Below are positions 56,101 through 64,000 of a stretch of DNA of 64,000 nucleotides, piece by piece. The stretch lies in contig JBCBET010000001.1 of NCBI GenBank assembly GCA_038528385.1, forward strand, positions 248,001 through 312,000, written 5' to 3'. The DNA comes from Shimia_B sp038528385. Its GTDB lineage: Bacteria; Pseudomonadota; Alphaproteobacteria; Rhodobacterales; Rhodobacteraceae. Position 1 is the stretch's first letter; each line of letters opens with the position of its first letter. Made by a program: the position numbers and the translations under genes. The notes under the pieces were generated by a model that did no database searches, had not been told where the DNA came from, and saw nothing but the letters and a program-made list of their open reading frames with translations.

Positions 56101-57213
56101 TTGAGCCACGACACCTACGCCGCGACGGGCGCTGTTTCGCTCGAGGGTGCGCTCTTCGTGGTGACGGCACAGTCACAGAACCTGTCCGGCCAGACCCTCG
56201 AAATTCTGACCGGATCCAATCTCTCCGTCGGCGCGGGCTTCAGCGTACACATCATAGACTTCGATCCGAATGCGATCCTCGAAGTGGACCAGAGCGAATT
56301 TCTTGCGGTCTCCAACGCCGCAACCACGCTTCAATTCACGACGAGCACCACGGGCCTGACCGTCGATTTCGCGGCGGGCGAGCAAACCGGCTCCGTCTCC
56401 TCCGAGACCCTGGTCGGCACCGCCCTCGATGAGACGGTCAACGCGCAGGAAGGCGATGACACGGTCGATGCCGGGCTCGGCGACGACACGATCGACGCGG
56501 GCAGCGGCAACGACAGCGTCGATGCCGGGCGCGGTGACGACAACGTCACGGCCGGCGACGGCGATGACGATGTGCGCGCCGGCGTGGGAGACGACAGCGT
56601 CACCGGCGATGCGGGGGACGATTTCCTGCGTGGCGGACGCGGCGAGGACACCCTGAAGGGAGGCGTCGGCGACGACAGCATCGTGGGCCAGCGCAACGCC
56701 GACACGATCGACGGAGGCAAGGGCGCCGACAACCTCAAGGGTGGCGGCGGCAATGACAGCATCGACGGCGGAGGCGGCAACGACTTCATCAAGGGGGGAA
56801 CCCGGGCCGATGTCATGAACGGCGACAGGGGCGACGACCGCATCGCGGGCAACGCCTTCGACGACGTTCTCAACGGCGGCGTGGGCGATGACACGCTCAA
56901 TGCCGGCGGCAACGATGACACGCTCAACGGCGGCGAGGGTGATGACCGCCTGAAGGGCGGCAGCGGCGCCGATACCTTCGTCTTCGAACCCGATATGGGG
57001 GCCGACCTGGTCGTCGACTTCAGGGATGACATCGACACCCTGTCGATCTCATCGGTCCTGACCGGAGGCATCACGGACGCGGGAACCATCGTCACGACCT
57101 TCGCCACCGTGGTGGCCGGCGATACCGTTCTCGATTTCGGCGGCGGCAACACGATCACCTTGGAGGGTGTCGCCAACGCGGCGGTGCTGTCGGACGACAT
57201 CGACGTGTTTTAA
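53149..57213 (+). CDS. Large RTX protein with PEP-CTERM/T5SS-type repeats
   Basis: A 1354-residue secreted protein. Residues about 210-1000 carry beta-strand repeats of the kind called T5SS/PEP-CTERM-associated (VEGAGTTFTLG, then FMRVGEEGGTGYFVLRDGAEF). Three super-repeats of about 190 residues are visible from recurrence of FMRVG/FMRLG (residues 275, 462, 653, 843) and VGRNxGT (337, 527, 715). Residues about 1099-1280 are glycine-aspartate RTX nonapeptides that bind calcium (GDDTVDAGLGDDTID). The C-terminal part (GADTFVFEPDMGADLVVDF, then a beta-strand end) is of the type I secretion kind. There is no N-terminal signal peptide. A GGGGGAG ribosome binding site supports the ATG. No transporter is encoded nearby. 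Confidence 0.9.
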   Translation: MSLTKSQFDILAAGGNVSFGLPTDPGPGSADGIFFSDFFFDTATGDQDTTAQGLSALTSLDDIFERGDSAEFIIRNATVDVGDDFGLRDGLGGLISISGAAASLNLDGNGGGSYRIRIDAHDARDVSGTIFVSDGADIVFGNDDPGTGRGFAIGRNTEPEIDGGSLVPGGQSVDGTLVIEGTGTTVSVLNATDDRGEMQIGVVSDSEDGVVDTTTNRTADGLVIVRDGAEVNIRQFLKIGDADNVAGAEATGALIVEGAGTTFTLGQTGAPGNAGFMRVGEEGGTGYFVLRDGAEFNILQSRDDAGGIQFSGSSNEAGGEGHGVVTGAGTRLFVESGTIEVGRNTGTASFEVSDGAEVEANSLRVGRGGTAEGLITGAGTFVDLTNGEFNDLEVGNLDRFSSGVSSVEATLTISDGAVVDVGGFVGVGQIRDDVGGTADGTLIVEGADTSVTVGGGASSEAGFMRVAGGTGSTGTFTLRDGAEFTLRENAVSQFRAGIHFSGSNEDQGGVATATVTGAGTALTAENGFIEVGRNDGTASLLVSDGALMQARDFATAQGGTATTIIEGAGTRVILSDGNRGALDVGFVNFEDTTITNVDGTVTIRDGAEVEVRSFIGVGSAQNRDGVTANGTLIIEGSTTSVTVGSTSRTGENGFMRLGERGGNGDLFLRDGAELILLAGEEFGGGLQLSGSSDDAGGEANATITGAGTRLVAEQDNIVVGRNGGTSTFTASDGAAIEALFFNVGQEGDGDAILEGEGTLLELSGARVSGTPFGAFMTVGRDADGSVLVRDGADITITGDGGDFPGFQAGRNEGGVGVITVTGAGSTITVDGAANVETFGGDRGFMRVGREAGSDGTLNVLDGGVVTNDGEGRIIVAELDGSTGRVTVDGAGSVFDFGASAFFSQDAPAARGNAIVTVSNGGLLRGGEITNNGILDIHGGGTVEADVTNDNILRSSGGVQDTTITGDLTFLTGGLGIDATGFGASLSHDTYAATGAVSLEGALFVVTAQSQNLSGQTLEILTGSNLSVGAGFSVHIIDFDPNAILEVDQSEFLAVSNAATTLQFTTSTTGLTVDFAAGEQTGSVSSETLVGTALDETVNAQEGDDTVDAGLGDDTIDAGSGNDSVDAGRGDDNVTAGDGDDDVRAGVGDDSVTGDAGDDFLRGGRGEDTLKGGVGDDSIVGQRNADTIDGGKGADNLKGGGGNDSIDGGGGNDFIKGGTRADVMNGDRGDDRIAGNAFDDVLNGGVGDDTLNAGGNDDTLNGGEGDDRLKGGSGADTFVFEPDMGADLVVDFRDDIDTLSISSVLTGGITDAGTIVTTFATVVAGDTVLDFGGGNTITLEGVANAAVLSDDIDVF
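53905..55735 (+). repeat. Three tandem super-repeats, about 190 codons each
   Basis: Recurring blocks of about 560-575 bases lie within the RTX gene, recognised at protein level from the repeated FMRVG and VGRNxGT motifs at spacing of 187-191 residues. The DNA copies have diverged, so it is an old duplication rather than a recent expansion. Boundaries are approximate. Confidence 0.65.
56443..56985 (+). repeat. RTX calcium-binding nonapeptide repeats
   Basis: About eighteen imperfect 27-base units encode GGxGxDxux-type nonapeptides, for example GNDSVDAGRGDDN and GGVGDDTLNAGG. These fold into a calcium-binding parallel beta-roll outside the cell in other RTX proteins. Confidence 0.85.
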
Positions 57214-57347
57214 TCGCCCCCTGCGGACGGGACCTGCGGGGATGTTCCTGGCGGGAGCGCAAAGGCCGCTCCCGTCTGCGTCCTCGACAAGCGCGAGGAC
57301 GGCGCTCAGGTGACCCCGGAACCCGTCCGGGTCGCTGCGACCGGCCC

Positions 57348-57821
57348 CTACGGAATGCGCGCGCGGCTGATGAACTGACGCAAGCCGAACCGGGAGCGGA
57401 CCACGCGGAGCCCGGGCAGGCGCATGAGCTTCGTTTGCAGGAAGCCCTCGAATTCCTCGAGGCTCGCCACCGCGACCTCGAGCAGAAAGTCGTTGGCCCC
57501 CGTCATGAGCGTCCCCGTGACGACCTCGTCGAAAAGCGCGACCTGGCGTTGGAACTCCGCCACCCTTTCGGCGTCCTGACGCTCGAGCTCCACGGAGACG
57601 AAAGCGGTGATGGGAAATCCAGCCGCTTTCCGATCGATGCGCGCCGTGTAGCCCGCGATGACGCCTGCCTCCTCCAGCCGCGCGAGCCGCCGTTTGCAAG
57701 GCGTGGGCGATAGGCCCACCCGCTCGGCGAGCTGCACAAGCGCCATCCGACCGTCCTCTTGCAGAGCGCGGATGATGTCGCGATCAATTCTGTCGGTGGT
57801 GAAAGCCACTCTCAAATCCAC
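57348..57821 (-). CDS. Lrp/AsnC-family regulator of the BCKDH operon
   Basis: A 157-residue regulator with a helix-turn-helix (RMALVQLAERVGLSPTPCKRRLARLEEAGVI) and the RAM ligand-binding domain (FLLEVAVASLEEFEGFLQTKL). It is divergent from the dehydrogenase and keto acid genes, so it likely senses a branched-chain amino acid and controls them. Length is normal. Confidence 0.92.
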   Translation of the reverse strand: MDLRVAFTTDRIDRDIIRALQEDGRMALVQLAERVGLSPTPCKRRLARLEEAGVIAGYTARIDRKAAGFPITAFVSVELERQDAERVAEFQRQVALFDEVVTGTLMTGANDFLLEVAVASLEEFEGFLQTKLMRLPGLRVVRSRFGLRQFISRARIP

Positions 57822-57936
57822 GATTTGTAGCAGAAATCACTAAAGCAGCGCCGGTTTCACCTGACAAGGACCTTATCTCGCTCGCCGTCTCCGAATATCC
57901 TGATGAAGCGCATGCCATCGTCTGGAGGAGCAGAGC

Positions 57937-59010
57937 TTGACCCTCACGCTGACGGAAGAGACCCCGCCTGAGGATTTCGAACGTTTGACCTTCGCCCGGG
58001 ACGAGGCCAGTGGCCTTGCCGCCTATATCTGCATCCATTCCACCCTCTGCGGTCCCGCTGCCGGGGGCTGCCGCATGTGGAACTACGCCTCCCGCGCGGA
58101 GGCCAGGGAGGATGTGCTGAGGCTCGCGCGGGGCATGACGGCCAAAACCGCGCTGGCGGGGCTTGGCCTTGGCGGCGGAAAGTCGGTCATCATCGGCGAT
58201 CCACGGACAGACAAGTCCCCTACCCTTCTGCGCGCCTTCGGCACGGCCGTGGAGCACTTGCGCGGGCGATACTTCACCGCGGAGGATGTGGGCATCTCAC
58301 CCGAGGACATGGCGATCGTGGCGCAGGAAACAGCCTACGCGGTTGGCCTCGAGGGCGGCACAACCGGGAGCGGTGACCCCTCTCCCTTCACCGCCGAGGG
58401 GGTGTTCAGGTGTCTGAAGGTGGGCGCCGAGGCGGCTTTCGGCAACGCCGATCTCGCCGGGCGTAGGGTGCTCGTTCAGGGGCTCGGCCATGTGGGCATG
58501 GCGCTCGCACAAAAGCTTCACGCCGCCGGTGCGTCCCTCATCGTGGCCGATCTCAATGAGACAGCATGCGGGGAGGCCCGCGCGCGCTTCGATGCCGAGG
58601 TCTGCGCCGTGAGCGACATCATGGACGTGCCGATGGACATCTTCGCCCCCTGCGCGTTGGGCGGTGTCCTGACACGAGAGGCCGCCGGGATGATACCGGC
58701 GCGCCTGATCTGCGGTGCGGCAAACAACCAGCTGGCCGAGGACGCCGTGGCCGATGTGCTGAACGCCCGCGGCGTCCGGTATCTGCCCGACTACGTGGTC
58801 AATGCAGGCGGCATCATCAGCGTGGCCAGCGAAATTCACGGCGCCGGGGACGCGTATCGTCAGGCCCGGCTCGGGGATATCGAACGCCGGATGCGCGACA
58901 TCCTCGCCATGGCCGAGACGACAGGCGAAACAACGACCGCGGTAGCCCGTGCGCTCGTGGACCGCATCCTTTCCGAGAGACGCCGCACGCTTAGCGAGGT
59001 CACGGCATGA
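57937..59010 (+). CDS. Leucine-dehydrogenase-type amino acid dehydrogenase
   Basis: A 357-residue Glu/Leu/Phe/Val dehydrogenase. The PAAGGCRMW substrate region, Lys70 and Lys82 (GGGKSVI), the NAD-binding GLGHVGMA and CGAANNQLAED fit Leu dehydrogenases. The enzyme converts branched-chain amino acids to keto acids, which are substrates of the complex encoded next. It starts with TTG, supported by a strong GGAGGAG ribosome binding site. Its end overlaps the E1 alpha start by four bases. Confidence 0.9.
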   Translation: MTLTLTEETPPEDFERLTFARDEASGLAAYICIHSTLCGPAAGGCRMWNYASRAEAREDVLRLARGMTAKTALAGLGLGGGKSVIIGDPRTDKSPTLLRAFGTAVEHLRGRYFTAEDVGISPEDMAIVAQETAYAVGLEGGTTGSGDPSPFTAEGVFRCLKVGAEAAFGNADLAGRRVLVQGLGHVGMALAQKLHAAGASLIVADLNETACGEARARFDAEVCAVSDIMDVPMDIFAPCALGGVLTREAAGMIPARLICGAANNQLAEDAVADVLNARGVRYLPDYVVNAGGIISVASEIHGAGDAYRQARLGDIERRMRDILAMAETTGETTTAVARALVDRILSERRRTLSEVTA

Positions 59011-60242
59011 CAGAAACGCCCCGCCCGCTTTCCCTAAATGTGCCCGAACCCGGCTGCAGGCCGGGTGACACGCCCGATTTCTCGGACTTCGAAATCCCCA
59101 AGGCGGGCGCGGTGCCGCGCCCGCCTGTGGACGCCGCAGCCGACGACATCCGGGACATGGCGTTCTCCATCGTGCGGGTGCTCAACAAGGAGGGTCGGGC
59201 CGTGGGCGACTGGGCGGGCGCGCTGTCGCCGGAGGAACTGCGCAGGGGGCTTCGCCACATGATGACGCTGCGCGCCTTCGATGCGCGCATGCTCACTGCG
59301 CAGCGGCAGGGCAAGACGAGCTTTTACATGCAACACCTTGGTGAGGAGGCCGTGAGCTGCGCCTTTGCCCGGGCCCTCGCGCCGGGCGACATGAACTTCC
59401 CCACCTACCGGCAAGCGGGGCTGCTCATCGCGTCGGACTATCCAATGCTGACGATGATGAACCAGATCTATTCCAATGCCGACGACCCGCTTCACGGTCG
59501 GCAACTGCCGATCCTTTACACGTCGAAGGAACATGGCTTCTTCTCGGTTTCCGGCAATCTCGGCACGCAGTTCGTACAATCGGTGGGCTGGGCCATGGCA
59601 TCGGCCATCTCCGGAGACACCAAGATCGCCGCGGGCTGGATCGGCGATGGGTCGACCGCGGAAAGCGATTTTCACGCGGCCCTCGTCTTCGCCTCCACCT
59701 ACACCGCGCCGGTGGTGCTCAATATCGTCAACAATCAGTGGGCCATCTCCACCTTCCAGGGGATCGCCCGGGGCGGGGTCGGCACTTTTGCGGCGCGGGG
59801 CCACGGATTTGGCATCGCCTCCATCCGCGTGGACGGCAACGACTACCTGGCCGTGCATGCGGTGGCGAAATGGGCGGCGGAGCGCGCCCGTGCGGGCCAT
59901 GGGCCGACCCTGATCGAGCACGTCACCTACCGCTCGGGCGGACATTCCTCCTCCGACGACCCCTCCGCGTACCGGTCCGGGGATGAGGCGGCGGCCTGGC
60001 CCCTCGGCGACCCGATCGACCGGCTGAAAAAGCATCTAATCGCGCTCGACGCCTGGTCCGAAGAACGCCATACCCAGGCCGAGGCAGAGATCCTCGACGA
60101 AGTCATCTCGGTGCAGAAGAAGGCCGAGGCCGTGGGGACGCTGGGCGACGGGCGGGCCCCCTCCCCCCGCGACATGTTCGAGGGTGTCTACAAGGAGATG
60201 CCCGCCCATCTCATCCGGCAGCGCCAACAGGCGGGGTACTGA
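59007..60242 (+). CDS. bkdA1: Branched-chain keto acid dehydrogenase E1 alpha subunit
   Basis: A 411-residue TPP enzyme subunit. The TPP motif GDGSTAESDFHAALVFAS...VVLNIVNNQWAIS is near residues 213-250, and the loop HVTYRSGGHSSSDDPSAYRS is near 307-326. It decarboxylates branched-chain 2-keto acids, with the E1 beta partner two bases downstream. The N-terminus is long, as in bacterial and mitochondrial BCKDH alpha subunits, and unlike pyruvate dehydrogenase alpha. Confidence 0.92.
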   Translation: MTETPRPLSLNVPEPGCRPGDTPDFSDFEIPKAGAVPRPPVDAAADDIRDMAFSIVRVLNKEGRAVGDWAGALSPEELRRGLRHMMTLRAFDARMLTAQRQGKTSFYMQHLGEEAVSCAFARALAPGDMNFPTYRQAGLLIASDYPMLTMMNQIYSNADDPLHGRQLPILYTSKEHGFFSVSGNLGTQFVQSVGWAMASAISGDTKIAAGWIGDGSTAESDFHAALVFASTYTAPVVLNIVNNQWAISTFQGIARGGVGTFAARGHGFGIASIRVDGNDYLAVHAVAKWAAERARAGHGPTLIEHVTYRSGGHSSSDDPSAYRSGDEAAAWPLGDPIDRLKKHLIALDAWSEERHTQAEAEILDEVISVQKKAEAVGTLGDGRAPSPRDMFEGVYKEMPAHLIRQRQQAGY

Positions 60243-60244
60243 CT

Positions 60245-61258
60245 ATGCCGCCCATGACCATGATCGAGGCCATTCGCAACGCTCACGATGTGGCCATGGA
60301 CGCCGATGACACGGTGGTGGTCTTTGGCGAGGATGTGGGTTTCTTCGGCGGAGTCTTTCGATGCACCGCCGGGCTTCAACAGAAATACGGCACGTCCCGC
60401 TGCTTTGACACGCCGATCAATGAAAGCGGCATCGTGGGGGTCGCCATCGGCATGGCCGCTTACGGGCTCAAGCCCGTCATCGAGATCCAGTTCGCCGACT
60501 ACGTCTACCCGGCCTTCGACCAGATCGTGTCGGAGGCCGCGCGCCTGCGCCACCGGTCGAACGGGGATTTCACCTGTCCCATCGTCATCCGGATGCCCAC
60601 CGGCGGCGGCATCTTCGGCGGGCAGACCCACAGTCAGAGCCCGGAGGCGATCTTCACCCATGTGTCGGGTCTGAAGGTGGCGATCCCGTCGAACCCGGCC
60701 GACGCCAAGGGCCTCCTGCTCGCAGCCATCGAAGACCCCGATCCGGTCATCTTCCTCGAACCGAAGCGGCTCTATAACGGCCCCTTCGATGGCCATCACG
60801 ACCGGCCCCTCACCACCTGGAAGAAGCACCCGCAGGGTGAGGTGCCGGACGGCGCGGAGATCGTCCCGCTCGGCAAGGCGAGGATCACGCGGGAGGGCGC
60901 GGACGTCACGGTTCTCGCCTACGGCACGATGGTCTACGTGGTGGAAGCGGCTGCCGAAGAGACGGGGATCGATGTCGAGGTGATCGACCTGCGCTCCCTA
61001 CTCCCCGTCGACCTGGAGACGATCACCGCCTCAGTGTCGAAGACGGGCCGCTGCGTCGTCGTTCATGAGGCCACGCGCACCTGCGGCTTCGGCGCGGAGC
61101 TCATGAGCCTCGTACAGGAGGAATGCTTCTACAGCCTCGAGGCGCCGATCATCCGGGTCACGGGCTGGGACACCCCCTATCCCCATGCCCAGGAGTGGCA
61201 GTACTTTCCCGGCCCGGACCGGGTCGGTGCGGCGCTCAGGCAAGTGATGGAGGACTGA
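60245..61258 (+). CDS. bkdA2: Branched-chain keto acid dehydrogenase E1 beta subunit
   Basis: A 337-residue transketolase-like subunit with VVVFGEDVGFFGGVFRCTAGLQQKYG, RCFDTPINESGIVGVAIGMA and the C-terminal VVHEATRTCGFGAELMSLV. Forms the heterotetramer with E1 alpha. Confidence 0.93.
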   Translation: MPPMTMIEAIRNAHDVAMDADDTVVVFGEDVGFFGGVFRCTAGLQQKYGTSRCFDTPINESGIVGVAIGMAAYGLKPVIEIQFADYVYPAFDQIVSEAARLRHRSNGDFTCPIVIRMPTGGGIFGGQTHSQSPEAIFTHVSGLKVAIPSNPADAKGLLLAAIEDPDPVIFLEPKRLYNGPFDGHHDRPLTTWKKHPQGEVPDGAEIVPLGKARITREGADVTVLAYGTMVYVVEAAAEETGIDVEVIDLRSLLPVDLETITASVSKTGRCVVVHEATRTCGFGAELMSLVQEECFYSLEAPIIRVTGWDTPYPHAQEWQYFPGPDRVGAALRQVMED

Positions 61259-61261
61259 GCC

Positions 61262-62542
61262 GTGGGCGTTCACCTCATCCGTTTGCCGGATATCGGCGAA
61301 GGCATCGCCGAGGCCGAACTGGCCGAATGGCATGTGAAGCCCGGTGACGTGGTCAAGGAGGACGACATCCTCGCCACGGTCATGACCGACAAGGCCGCCG
61401 TGGAAGTGCCGAGCGCGGTGAACGGCACGGTCCTAGAGCTCGGAGGGGACATCGGAGACCTCATGGCCGTGGGCGCGACCCTGGTCCGTCTAGAGGTGGA
61501 TGGCGCAGGCAACGCGCCCACCGATGCGAAACCGCCAACGCCGAAAGAGGAGCCGGAGCCAGACCCTGCGCGACAAGACCACCCGGCGCCTGAGGGAGCG
61601 CAGACCGAGCCCGACGCCCAGCAGGAGCATCGCCCGAACGCCTCCCCGCCCAAAGTGACGCGCGCCTTGGGCACAAAGCCCCTCGCCTCGCCCGCCGTCC
61701 GGGCGCGCGCGCGCCGGGAAGGGATCGACCTGCGCCGGGTGCAGGGTTCCGGGCCGGCCGCGCGGATCAGCCATGCCGATCTCGATCAATGGACCGCGTC
61801 CGGCGACATACGGCAAGGCCGCGTGACCCGAGGCCGCAATACGGGGATCGAGGAAATCCGCGTCATCGGCATGCGCCGACGCATCGCCGAAAAGATGCAG
61901 ATCGCAAAACGCCAGATCCCCCACATCACCATCGTCGAAGAGGTGGAGATGGAGGCCCTCGAAAACCTGCGCGAGGCCCTCAATGAGAGGCACAAGGGCA
62001 CGCGGCCGAAGTTGACCCTCCTGCCCTTCCTGATACGCGCCATCGTAGAGGCCGTGCGCGAGCAGCCCGACCTCAACGCCCGCTACGACGACGAGGCCGG
62101 CATCATCCATCGGCACGGAGGTGTGCATGTGGGCATCGCCACGCAGACGCCTGCCGGCCTAAACGTGCCGGTGATCCGGCACGCCGAGGCGGGCAGCCTC
62201 TGGGACAATGCCGGTGAGATGAAGCGTCTCGCCGCAGCGGCCAGGGACGGCACGATCCGCCGCGAGGAGCTGCAGGACGGCACCATCACCATCACATCGC
62301 TGGGGCCGCTCGGCGCGCTCGCCACGACGCCCATCATCAACCACCCCGAGGTGACGATCGTGGGCGTGAACAAGATGCAGATCCGTCCAGTCTGGGATGA
62401 CCAGCAATTCCAGCCGCGGAAGATGATGAACATCTCCTGCAGCTTCGATCACCGCGTGATCGACGGGTGGGATGCGGCCGTGTTCGTCCAGAAATTGAAA
62501 TCCCTGCTGGAGACTCCGGCCATGCTGTTCGTGGAAGGGTGA
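61262..62542 (+). CDS. bkdB: Branched-chain keto acid dehydrogenase E2 (acyltransferase)
   Basis: A 426-residue E2 with one lipoyl domain (lipoyl Lys44 in MTDKAAVEVPS), a Pro/Glu-rich linker, a peripheral subunit-binding domain (SPAVRARARREGIDLRRVQGSGPAARI) and the catalytic domain ending in SCSFDHRVIDGWDAAVF, which holds the catalytic His and Asp. It begins with GTG. The E3 gene follows with no space. Confidence 0.92.
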   Translation: MGVHLIRLPDIGEGIAEAELAEWHVKPGDVVKEDDILATVMTDKAAVEVPSAVNGTVLELGGDIGDLMAVGATLVRLEVDGAGNAPTDAKPPTPKEEPEPDPARQDHPAPEGAQTEPDAQQEHRPNASPPKVTRALGTKPLASPAVRARARREGIDLRRVQGSGPAARISHADLDQWTASGDIRQGRVTRGRNTGIEEIRVIGMRRRIAEKMQIAKRQIPHITIVEEVEMEALENLREALNERHKGTRPKLTLLPFLIRAIVEAVREQPDLNARYDDEAGIIHRHGGVHVGIATQTPAGLNVPVIRHAEAGSLWDNAGEMKRLAAAARDGTIRREELQDGTITITSLGPLGALATTPIINHPEVTIVGVNKMQIRPVWDDQQFQPRKMMNISCSFDHRVIDGWDAAVFVQKLKSLLETPAMLFVEG

Positions 62543-63904
62543 ATGCCTAATCTGAGATGCAAGCTCCTGATCATCGGCGCCGGTCCGGGCGGCTATGTCT
62601 GCGCCATCCGCGCGGGCCAGCTGGGCCTCGAGACGATCATCGTGGATGAGGCCGCACCGGGCGGCACCTGCCTGAACGTGGGCTGCATCCCTTCCAAGGC
62701 GCTGATCCACGCCGCCGATGAGTTTCACCGGATTACGAAGATGAAGGACGGCCCCCTCGGCATCCGAGCGGCGGCGCCGGAGATCGATCTCGGAAAAACC
62801 GTCGCATGGAAGGACGGCATTGTGGAGCGCCTGAATACCGGGGTGGCCGGGCTGCTCAAAAAGGCGGGGGTCCGGTTCACTCCTGGCCACGCGCGGTTCC
62901 TCGACGGCAAGACGGTCCGCGTCACCCCGTCCGAGGGACAGGATTACGAAGTGCATGCCGAACACATCGTGGTCGCCACCGGCTCCGCCCCGGCGGAGCT
63001 GCCGTCTCTGCCCTTCGGTGGCGACGTGATGTCCTCCACCGAGGCGCTGTCGCTCGACGCGGTGCCCCGAAGCCTCGCCGTGGTGGGCGGCGGCTATATC
63101 GGGCTGGAGCTCGGCACGGCCTTTGCCAAGCTCGGATCGAAGGTGACGATCGTGGAGGCCGAGAGCCGCATCCTGCCGACCTACGACGCGGCGCTGACGC
63201 GTCCAGTGGCAGAGCGCCTCGACCGGCTGGGCGTGACGGTGCTGGCGGACACGAGGGCACAGACGCACGCAGAGGGTGTCCTGTCGACGGATAAGGGCGG
63301 CGTGGAGGCCCAAAAGGTGCTCGTGACCGTGGGCCGCCGCCCCCGCACGAAGGGCATCGGGATCGAGGAACTCTCGCTCACGATGGACGGGCCTTTCATC
63401 AGGATCGATGGAAGCTGCCAGACGTCGATGCGCGGCATCCACGCGATCGGCGACGTGACGGGCGATCCGATGCTGGCGCACCGCGCCATGGCCCAGGGCG
63501 AGATGGTCGCCGAGCACATCGCGGGACACGCGGTGGACTGGGACAAGCGATGCATTCCCGCCGTGTGCTTCACCGACCCGGAGATCGTGAGCTGCGGTGC
63601 CGCGCCGGGGGACATCGAAGGCACCAAGCACAGCGAGTTTCCATTCTCCGCAAACGGACGCGCCATGACCTGCGACGCGGAGGCAGGCTTCATGCGCGTC
63701 GTCTGGCGGGAACGCGACGAAGCAATCGTGGGCCTTCAGGCCGTCGGCACGCACATATCCGAGCTTTCGGCAGCGTTTTCGCTCGCCATCGAAATGGGGG
63801 CCTGCCTCGAAGACATCGCCGCCACGATCCACGCCCATCCGACCCAGGCCGAAGCGCTGCAGGAGGCCTGTCTGAGAGCTCGAGGCCGCGCGTTGCACAT
63901 TTGA
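62543..63904 (+). CDS. lpdA: Dihydrolipoamide dehydrogenase (E3)
   Basis: A 453-residue FAD enzyme. It has GAGPGGYVCAIRAGQLG at the FAD site, the redox pair Cys43 and Cys48 (GGTCLNVGCIPSK), the NAD site VVGGGYIGLELG and the C-terminal HAHPTQAEA with the catalytic His. It regenerates the E2 lipoyl group. Its ATG directly follows the E2 stop. Confidence 0.95.
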   Translation: MPNLRCKLLIIGAGPGGYVCAIRAGQLGLETIIVDEAAPGGTCLNVGCIPSKALIHAADEFHRITKMKDGPLGIRAAAPEIDLGKTVAWKDGIVERLNTGVAGLLKKAGVRFTPGHARFLDGKTVRVTPSEGQDYEVHAEHIVVATGSAPAELPSLPFGGDVMSSTEALSLDAVPRSLAVVGGGYIGLELGTAFAKLGSKVTIVEAESRILPTYDAALTRPVAERLDRLGVTVLADTRAQTHAEGVLSTDKGGVEAQKVLVTVGRRPRTKGIGIEELSLTMDGPFIRIDGSCQTSMRGIHAIGDVTGDPMLAHRAMAQGEMVAEHIAGHAVDWDKRCIPAVCFTDPEIVSCGAAPGDIEGTKHSEFPFSANGRAMTCDAEAGFMRVVWRERDEAIVGLQAVGTHISELSAAFSLAIEMGACLEDIAATIHAHPTQAEALQEACLRARGRALHI

Positions 63905-64000
63905 TGGCGGGCAGACCCTTGCGGGTGCGTCCCTTGGGGTCTACCCGAGACTGCCTGCGCGCGGATTTCCAGGCCGAGGGGGTTTAGTGCGGCGCGGTGG
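63905..64000. other. End of window, after lpdA
   Basis: 96 bases with no gene seen. A possible weak hairpin pairs AGACCC (63912-63917) with GGGTCT (63936-63941), without a T-run behind it, so it is not called a terminator. Confidence 0.4.

Noticed and set aside
54666..56114. Long Ser/Pro-rich minus-strand frames over the RTX gene
   Set aside because: Antisense to the repeat protein; repetition in the sense strand creates the open frames.
56443..56985. Short tandem repeats resembling an array
   Set aside because: They are in-frame RTX nonapeptide codons, not a CRISPR array; there are no constant-length spacers.
63908..63946. Possible terminator after lpdA
   Set aside because: A six-base stem with a long loop and no T-run is too weak to call.

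Overview
The window looks like chromosome of a high-GC alphaproteobacterium, most likely of the Rhodobacteraceae/Roseobacter group. The grounds are the ccoNOQP-ccoGHIS cluster with FNR boxes and FnrL-type regulators, an Irr-type ICE box in front of dps, a HemP gene, a glpSTPQUV-type glycerol ABC operon, a cobalamin riboswitch leading a DUF1636-btuDFC-like operon, and several small conserved proteins familiar from that group. No rRNA, tRNA, CRISPR array or insertion sequence was seen. All family names come from reading motifs; no database search was possible.

Layout: 1-3948 (+) is the end of a glycogen operon (glgA tail, glgX, pgm). 3941-14403 (-) is a seven-gene catabolic cluster: phytanoyl-CoA-type dioxygenase, MBL-fold protein, oligopeptide-type ABC importer (binding protein, two permeases, fused double ATPase) and a GH38 alpha-mannosidase, with a divergent AraC regulator (14537-15388). 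15400-17650 is an iron/small-protein patch: hemP with an overlapping upstream ORF, a DUF1289 protein, two small conserved ORFs, dps under an ICE box, and a hypothetical gene. 17733-21078 (-) is a GMC oxidoreductase-aldehyde dehydrogenase pair. 21273-23557 holds a secreted hypothetical, a cysteinyl-tRNA synthetase and a PEMT-type methyltransferase. 23745-27230 (-) is a riboswitch-led corrinoid uptake operon. 27405-32057 (+) carries glgB and a GHL5-type glycosidase (candidate glucosylglycerol hydrolase), facing a complete glycerol ABC transporter operon (32143-38478, -).

38980-46644 (-) is the cbb3 oxidase operon ccoNOQP-ccoGHIS. Upstream come an FNR box, a DUF2189 membrane protein, a second FNR box, a hemerythrin-like gene that has lost several expected iron ligands, and three Crp/Fnr-family regulators in a row: two with the [4Fe-4S] cysteine set and one without. 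51671-52510 is a lone BKACE (DUF849) gene. 53149-57213 encodes a 1354-residue RTX protein with three ~190-residue super-repeats of the PEP-CTERM/T5SS-associated kind. 57348-63904 is a branched-chain keto acid module: Lrp regulator, divergent leucine-dehydrogenase-type enzyme, E1 alpha, E1 beta, E2 and E3.

The most promising material for something undescribed is (a) the mannosidase/PhyH/MBL importer cluster, (b) the triple Crp/Fnr block with the degenerate hemerythrin and its 23-codon stop-start leader, (c) the GHL5 glycosidase next to a glycerol importer, and (d) the RTX protein.
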